Shown piece after piece: positions 59,750 to 64,000 of a DNA stretch of 64,000 nt (its first letter is position 1; each line of letters opens with the position of its first letter). The stretch is from positions 62,001-126,000 of the forward strand of contig NZ_SRII01000009.1 of assembly GCF_004684095.1 (NCBI RefSeq), given 5' to 3'. Made by a program: the position numbers and the translations under genes. The notes beneath the pieces are model-generated. The model searched no databases. It saw only the letters and a program-made list of their open reading frames with translations, and was not told the DNA's origin. Origin of the DNA: Hymenobacter sp. UV11 (lineage in GTDB: Bacteria; Bacteroidota; Bacteroidia; Cytophagales; Hymenobacteraceae).

Positions 59750-60475
59750 CTAGCCGGCAGACGGGTGGCCGTGACCCAGTGCGGCGGCGGCAGCCTGCAC
59801 CGCTTCGGCGCGGTAGGCAGGGGCTGTGGCGGGCGCACGCAGCAACTTCAGCAGGTGCATGTACTTGCGGCGGCCTTCGGCCAGCATATCGGGGGGTACT
59901 TCGAGGGGGAAAACGCCGAAGGGCTCTACTTTTTGCACGCCTACTAGCAGGAAGCGGTCGGCCTGGAGGGCATCGAGGTAAAAGGCGGCCTGCCGGTCGT
60001 AGTCGTAGTGGCTGCATTGCAGCCGGAAGTGGTCGGCGTCGCGGGCCAGGGTAGTTTTGAAGTCCACTACGGTGTAGGGCTGGCCGGGCTGGTTGAGTAC
60101 CAGGTCGGCGCGTAGCTTGCATAGTGTGCCAGTGGTAGGCTCACTAAAGACGGCGCTGCGCTCGGTAACGCCCTGTTCAAGCAGGCGATTCAGCTCCGTA
60201 TTTAGCTTCACGCCTTCCACCAGCCACCAAATGAGGGTATCGTTGAGGCCGGGCTGGCCGGGCTGGTAATCGGCTGGCTCCAGCAGGGCGGTGTGAAAGG
60301 CGGTGCCGAAGCTCAGGGCACCCGAGCCGGAATCGGTGCGCGGGGGGCGGCCGTCGAGGGCGTCGCGCAGGCGAGAGAGGTCGGAGTTGGCAATGGCGGG
60401 TAGGGCGCGGTAGTCGTCGTAGGAAACGCGCAACAGGTCGGGGCGGGCGGCGGAGGCAGGAGGCAGGTCAGACAC
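59750..60475 (-). CDS. RecE-like PD-(D/E)XK nuclease
   Basis: A 241-residue nuclease-fold protein of the RecE/exodeoxyribonuclease VIII-like type (PDDEXK_1 / DUF3799). The active-site pattern is visible: LSFGTAFHTALLEP, CKLRADLVLNQPGQPYTVVDFKTTLARDADHF (the Asp and DFK residues), and YDRQAAFYLDAL. No recT or other phage genes are adjacent, so it looks like a chromosomal or orphan copy. DNA end-processing is the family role. Confidence 0.82.
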   Translation of the reverse strand: MSDLPPASAARPDLLRVSYDDYRALPAIANSDLSRLRDALDGRPPRTDSGSGALSFGTAFHTALLEPADYQPGQPGLNDTLIWWLVEGVKLNTELNRLLEQGVTERSAVFSEPTTGTLCKLRADLVLNQPGQPYTVVDFKTTLARDADHFRLQCSHYDYDRQAAFYLDALQADRFLLVGVQKVEPFGVFPLEVPPDMLAEGRRKYMHLLKLLRAPATAPAYRAEAVQAAAAALGHGHPSAG

Positions 60476-60530
60476 CCTCCTTAAACAGAAAGAGGGGTAT
60501 GCTTAGTTGTCTCTTTTGCCGATAATAATA

Positions 60531-60577
60531 AAAGGGGGTAGCAATTTCCGCCCATTGCGGAAATTGCTACCCCCTTT
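60531..60577 (-). terminator. Intrinsic terminator of the DUF4270 operon
   Basis: 21-bp perfect arms AAAGGGGGTAGCAATTTCCGC and their complement, loop CCATT, followed on the minus strand by TTTTATTATTATC. It lies 28 nt after the DUF4270 stop. Confidence 0.88.
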
Positions 60578-60605
60578 ACGGCGGCCAATGCGGCGAAGTA
60601 AATGC

Positions 60606-61982
60606 TTACTTCACCGTGATGAAATATATCCGCAGCGCAAGCTTATTGGTGGTGTTGCGCGGGCCGCCCAGCACTACCCGGTTGGGTAGCGCCGACGCAG
60701 CGGACGAAATCAGGAAGCCATTATTCACAGTAGTGCGGTTGATGACGCCTTGTATGTAGCGGTCTACCGACCAAAAGTAGGACCCTTGCTCAATTCCCGA
60801 TTGGGCAGAAATCCCCGTTTGGTAAGTGCCTTCTCCCGCAACAGTGGAACCATTGGCATAAAGACCCAGCGGGTGATTATTCGCATCAGGAATATTGAGC
60901 AAAAGATTAGGCGGCACCGGTACAAACGGCGACAGCGTAGATGCAGGCACCAGCGCTGTGATGCGGGCATTGGTAACGGTGAGGTTGGCACCAAACTGCT
61001 GCAAGTCGGTGAGATACGGGAACTCCAAACGGGTTTGCAGGCCCAATGCACCTTCCACTACCGTTGCCATGCCCGTGAGGGAGGAATTAACAGACTGAAG
61101 CGAGGCAGTGGGCAAATTCCGGATGGCTGCCGTGCTGCGCCCAGCCTTTACCTGGTAAAAATGGCGGTTACCATTCGCCAGCGAAAACGTGCTGGAAAGC
61201 ACCACCGTCGGGTTGGTTGGGTCGTGGTAGTAAAGCATCAGCGCCGCGCCGCTGGCCGAGGCACTCAGCCGCACGATGGCCGCGTCGTCGCCAGCGGCCG
61301 GCGTAAGAACCAAGCCCGGCAGATAGTTATCAAACAGGTCCTGGGTACTCAGGAGGCCCATCTGGCCCGTCAGCAGCAGCTTGCGGCCGAAGGTGTTATC
61401 ATCGAGAGGCAGGCGCAGCGTGGTCTTGGTAGGCCGAACGCGACCTCGGGGAGCCACGCGGTCTAGGTTAAGCAGGGTAGTCGAGTCGTAGTTGAGACGC
61501 GTAAGCTTAGGCGAAGCGAAGGATGGCTTCGTAATCGAAATGGGGTCGATAAGCGGGTGCACCTCAAACAAGGCTTGCGTCTTGGTCGTGTCGCCGTAGA
61601 TGAAGCTATCGGGCTTGGGAGCAGTAGCCGTACGCAGCACCAATATGGTAGAGTCGTACACGAAAGTGGCATCGGGATGAAAGGCATCCGTCAATCCAAC
61701 TTGGAAGTAGCTCTTAGCCGTAAGCGTGCCCAGCTGCGGGTCGGTGTAGCGGCCCACCAGCAGATTATCCGAGTTGGAGGTTACTACCGAGTCGCGCAAT
61801 ACGGTGGAGGCGCGCACGGTAACGGTATCGATGAGATACGCTCCCGTGTTGGCCTGCGAGTCGGGCAGCCCTACCCCAATGTTGCCAATATCCTTGGTGC
61901 AGCTGGCCGCCAGCAGCGCTATCACTAGCAAGAGCGCATGGGGCAGCTGGCTCCGGTAAGTAGTCCGGAGCCAGCTAGCCAT
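60606..61982 (-). CDS. DUF4270-family lipoprotein
   Basis: A 458-residue lipoprotein (start 61982 gives SCTKDIGNIGVGLP after the signal; the upstream codons are in a non-coding gap). The beta-rich middle contains the family's repeats such as VYDSTILVLRTATAPK and NDRFILTNLNRDTT-like strands, and the end SAASALPNRVVLGGPRNTTNKLALRIYF is characteristic of DUF4270. Function is unknown; it is one of several surface proteins typical of Bacteroidota. It starts 16 nt after the Kelch gene stop, so the two form an operon. Confidence 0.85.
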   Translation of the reverse strand: MASWLRTTYRSQLPHALLLVIALLAASCTKDIGNIGVGLPDSQANTGAYLIDTVTVRASTVLRDSVVTSNSDNLLVGRYTDPQLGTLTAKSYFQVGLTDAFHPDATFVYDSTILVLRTATAPKPDSFIYGDTTKTQALFEVHPLIDPISITKPSFASPKLTRLNYDSTTLLNLDRVAPRGRVRPTKTTLRLPLDDNTFGRKLLLTGQMGLLSTQDLFDNYLPGLVLTPAAGDDAAIVRLSASASGAALMLYYHDPTNPTVVLSSTFSLANGNRHFYQVKAGRSTAAIRNLPTASLQSVNSSLTGMATVVEGALGLQTRLEFPYLTDLQQFGANLTVTNARITALVPASTLSPFVPVPPNLLLNIPDANNHPLGLYANGSTVAGEGTYQTGISAQSGIEQGSYFWSVDRYIQGVINRTTVNNGFLISSAASALPNRVVLGGPRNTTNKLALRIYFITVK

Positions 61983-61998
61983 TATCCGAGTTGCTGCG

Positions 61999-63099
61999 TT
62001 ATTGCTGCGCTGCACTGGGGTCAAATTTATAGAAATCATCGAGGCGCGCGCTACCGTTGTAGCCCGTGCCTACGTAGCCAAAGCTACCAATGCCAAACGA
62101 CACGGCCGAATTGCGTCCGGCGCCGCCGCCAGTGAAGGTGAAGGGGTTGGTGGCCGTCCAGGTATCCAGGCTAGGGTCGTAGGCCTGGCAGTCGGTGCGC
62201 ACGGCGCTAGTGCTACCAAGCGTCACGTAGCCCATGTTGCCAACCACGAAGGAAGAGGCGTAGGCCCGCGCCACGGTGCTATAATCGTACGAATCGGTCG
62301 AGGTGCTCTTGTTAGCCAGGTCGCGCTTCTGCGTCCAAGTGCCGTTACCAACCGGGTTGTAGGACCAGAAGTCCGTGTTGTAGGTCAGGTTATTGGTACC
62401 CGTGCCCACATACATCTGGCCATTGATAACGAAAGCCAGCGCGCCGATGCGCTTGTCGCCAGGGAAACCGGCCGTTAGGGCCGACCACGTATTGCTAGTG
62501 GGGTCGTACTTGTAGAAGTCCTTCTGGTTATTGCCATCGTAGCCGCAGCCCACGTAGCCGATATCGCTGATGCTGGCGGCTACCGCGCCGTAGCGGCCTG
62601 CGCCGTTCGGGGTTGGGAAGTCAGCCACCCGCTTCCAGCTACCGATGGTAGTCGTGGTCGTGGTGGTAGTGCCTACGGTAGTAGTCGTAACGGTGTTGAC
62701 CGCCGGGTCAAACTGCCAGAAGTCGCTCAGCAGGTTCGTGCCATCATAGCCGGTGCCCACGTAGCCTTTGCCAGCGGCCGAAAAGCCCACGGCGTTGTAG
62801 CGCGCGGCGGCAGCGGCGGGCATGGGGGTTATCTTGTTCCAGCTGCCGGTAGCAGGGTCAAAGGAAAAGAAGTCTTTGTATTTGACGGCGTTGCCATCGA
62901 GGCCGGTGCCTACATAGGCAATTTTATTGATGACGAAGCTGACAGCGTTGCCACGCTGCGTACCCAGAAAGGTGCTGCTCTTCGTCCAGTTGCCCAATAC
63001 GGTGGTAGAGTCGGTGCTTTTGCAGCTAGTAAGGCCGAGGCTGCCTAGCAGCACTAGTGCCAGCATCAGCTGGCTTGCTCGTAGAACGAGGTTTTTCAT
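61999..63099 (-). CDS. Kelch-repeat lipoprotein (galactose-oxidase-like beta-propeller)
   Basis: A 366-residue lipoprotein (start 63099, lipobox LTSCKSTD). Seven or so Kelch-type blades recur with motifs like YVGTGYDG...FWQFDPA, GYVGCGYDGNNQKDFYKYDP and GYVTLGSTSAVRTDCQAYDP. The Kelch fold is a protein- or glycan-binding propeller; no catalytic Cys/Tyr of galactose oxidase is evident. A serine/threonine-rich linker with GTTTTTTTTIG sits between blades. It is upstream of, and co-directional with, the DUF4270 gene. Confidence 0.87.
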   Translation of the reverse strand: MKNLVLRASQLMLALVLLGSLGLTSCKSTDSTTVLGNWTKSSTFLGTQRGNAVSFVINKIAYVGTGLDGNAVKYKDFFSFDPATGSWNKITPMPAAAAARYNAVGFSAAGKGYVGTGYDGTNLLSDFWQFDPAVNTVTTTTVGTTTTTTTTIGSWKRVADFPTPNGAGRYGAVAASISDIGYVGCGYDGNNQKDFYKYDPTSNTWSALTAGFPGDKRIGALAFVINGQMYVGTGTNNLTYNTDFWSYNPVGNGTWTQKRDLANKSTSTDSYDYSTVARAYASSFVVGNMGYVTLGSTSAVRTDCQAYDPSLDTWTATNPFTFTGGGAGRNSAVSFGIGSFGYVGTGYNGSARLDDFYKFDPSAAQQ

Positions 63100-63394
63100 G
63101 AAAAAAGAAGATTGTGATACCCTTGAGAGGCAGCTGGGCGACAAGTTGGTTGCATGCGCCCGAATTAGAAGAATGCCTTATTTGGACCCGCAAGATACGG
63201 TTTTTTTTACCCCCTACCCCCTCTTTCATCGGCCAACAGCCGCTTTGTATCGAGTAAACGCTAAAAAAGGGCTAGTCGGTATAGAGGAGCAAAAAATTGA
63301 TTTCCAGCTCCCCAACAGGGATTTTTTGGCTAGCTGTCGGGCTTAACAGGCTACGAATAGCCTGGGTTCCAGACCCTACCCCCACACGGAGGCA
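63100..63394. other. Non-coding region between Kelch and permease genes
   Basis: About 295 nt with a CTACCCCC run, AT-rich and without a gene-like frame. The open frames on the plus strand overlap the Kelch start and are not protein-like. Confidence 0.4.
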
Positions 63395-64000
63395 TTAGTC
63401 GAAGCGGATGGCAACCATGGGCTTGATGCGGGCAATCATATAGGTGGGAATGAGCACCGAGAGGATGGAGGCGACCAGCGTGGCCACGTTGAGCAGCACC
63501 ATCACGGTGGGGTCCCAGGCAATGGGCACGCGGTCCATGTAGTAGTTTTCGGGGTCGAGCGGGATGATGCGGAAGTAATACTGCAACGCGCAGAATCCCA
63601 AGGCGATAACATTGCCAATAACCAGCCCTTTGAGGGTAATAGACAGCCCGCGAAAGAAGAACATCTCCCGAATCTGGTTGTCGGTGGCGCCCACGGCCTT
63701 CAAAATACCAATCATCTTGGTGCGCTCCAGAATCATGATGAAAATGGTGGCGACCATGTTGAAGGTGGCGACGAAAATAATGAGTATCAAAAAGATAATC
63801 ACGTTCCGATTTAGCAGGTTGAGCCAGTCGAAGAGCTGAGCGTACTGGTCAGTTATTTTTTCGATGCGCACCTCGTAAGGTAGTTGCTCGTAGAACTGGT
63901 CGAAGGTGCGGTCGAGCCGCGAAAAGTCGCGCAGGCGCACTTCGAGGCCGCCCACCAGCGAATCGGGCCAGGCGTTTAGCTCCTGAATCTGGCGCAGGTC
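63395..64000 (-). CDS. LolC/LolE-type ABC transporter permease, C-terminal part (cut by window edge)
   Basis: The frame continues past 64000; the visible 201 residues are the C-terminal half. Three hydrophobic helices and an FtsX-like permease domain are evident: NRNVIIFLILIIFVATFNMVATIFIMILERTKMIGILKAVGATDNQIREMFFFRG and VATLVASILSVLIPTYMIARIKPMVAIRFD. LolC/LolE exports lipoproteins to the outer membrane together with LolD. The family assignment depends on this half only. Confidence 0.88.
   Translation of the reverse strand, partial: DLRQIQELNAWPDSLVGGLEVRLRDFSRLDRTFDQFYEQLPYEVRIEKITDQYAQLFDWLNLLNRNVIIFLILIIFVATFNMVATIFIMILERTKMIGILKAVGATDNQIREMFFFRGLSITLKGLVIGNVIALGFCALQYYFRIIPLDPENYYMDRVPIAWDPTVMVLLNVATLVASILSVLIPTYMIARIKPMVAIRFD

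Noticed and set aside
59750..60475. Prophage remnant because of the RecE-like nuclease
   Set aside because: No integrase, recT, capsid or attachment sites adjacent; neighbours are ordinary chromosomal genes.

Overview
The window is about 64 kb of GC-rich chromosome from a member of the Bacteroidota, most likely a Hymenobacter-like Cytophagales. The evidence is a SusC/SusD pair, Bacteroidota-only families (DUF4270, SusE/F-like tail), promoters of the TAnnTTTG type set very close to start codons, absence of Shine-Dalgarno sequences, TTG/GTG starts, and a very frequent CTACCCC/GGGGTAG word. The genus is inference. Almost all genes are chromosomal housekeeping or accessory genes; no phage, IS element or CRISPR array was seen.

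Layout. 0-7 kb: start of a purine nucleoside phosphorylase, a beta-barrel protein, an M1 peptidase, sppA, rarA and an EamA transporter. 7-13 kb: a VapBC-like pair, then an SDR / photolyase / TetR / ABC1-kinase / dienelactone-hydrolase run. 13-17 kb: a degenerate aromatic amino acid hydroxylase homologue behind an attenuator-like leader, an esterase, a DinB-like protein and a secreted protein. 17-22 kb: a SusC/SusD locus with a stranded SusE/F-like tail. 22-42 kb: metabolism, RNA and surface genes (phospholipase C-like, CoA-transferase, DEAD-box helicase, M16 peptidase, icd, a sigma factor operon, pfkA, miaA, a glycosyltransferase). 42-47 kb: a large hybrid histidine kinase with a receiver-only regulator. 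47-51 kb: MBL hydrolase, cupin, RqcH-like NFACT protein, tRNA-Leu, small membrane proteins, MOSC protein. 58-64 kb: J-domain protein, monooxygenase, RecE-like nuclease, DUF4270/Kelch pair, and the start of an ABC permease.

The outstanding region is 51.8-58 kb. All of it reads on the minus strand: a Ro60/TROVE protein (rsr), five tandem Y-RNA-like genes, a PcfJ-like protein, two more minimal Y-RNA-like genes, and the RNA ligase rtcB. Each Y RNA has a self-complementary outer stem, a conserved internal loop (5' side UGCCGUAGG, 3' side GCUUGUUGC or close to it), an inner stem, and a UUCG-containing CUUCG block. Four of the five larger RNAs carry a tRNA-like module in circularly permuted order: T-arm, capped acceptor stem, then D-arm. 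The fifth has the T-arm and capped stem only. The modules look derived from different tRNAs, one being tRNA-Leu-like with a long variable arm. This is an RNA-repair/RNA-quality-control locus with an unusually large and varied Y RNA set, and with a PcfJ-like protein inside the operon. A leader with mutually exclusive hairpins lies upstream of rsr.

A second theme is intergenic palindromes: about ten long inverted repeats of several families sit between genes. One lies in frame inside a glycosyltransferase, and others form the stop codons or last residues of neighbouring genes.
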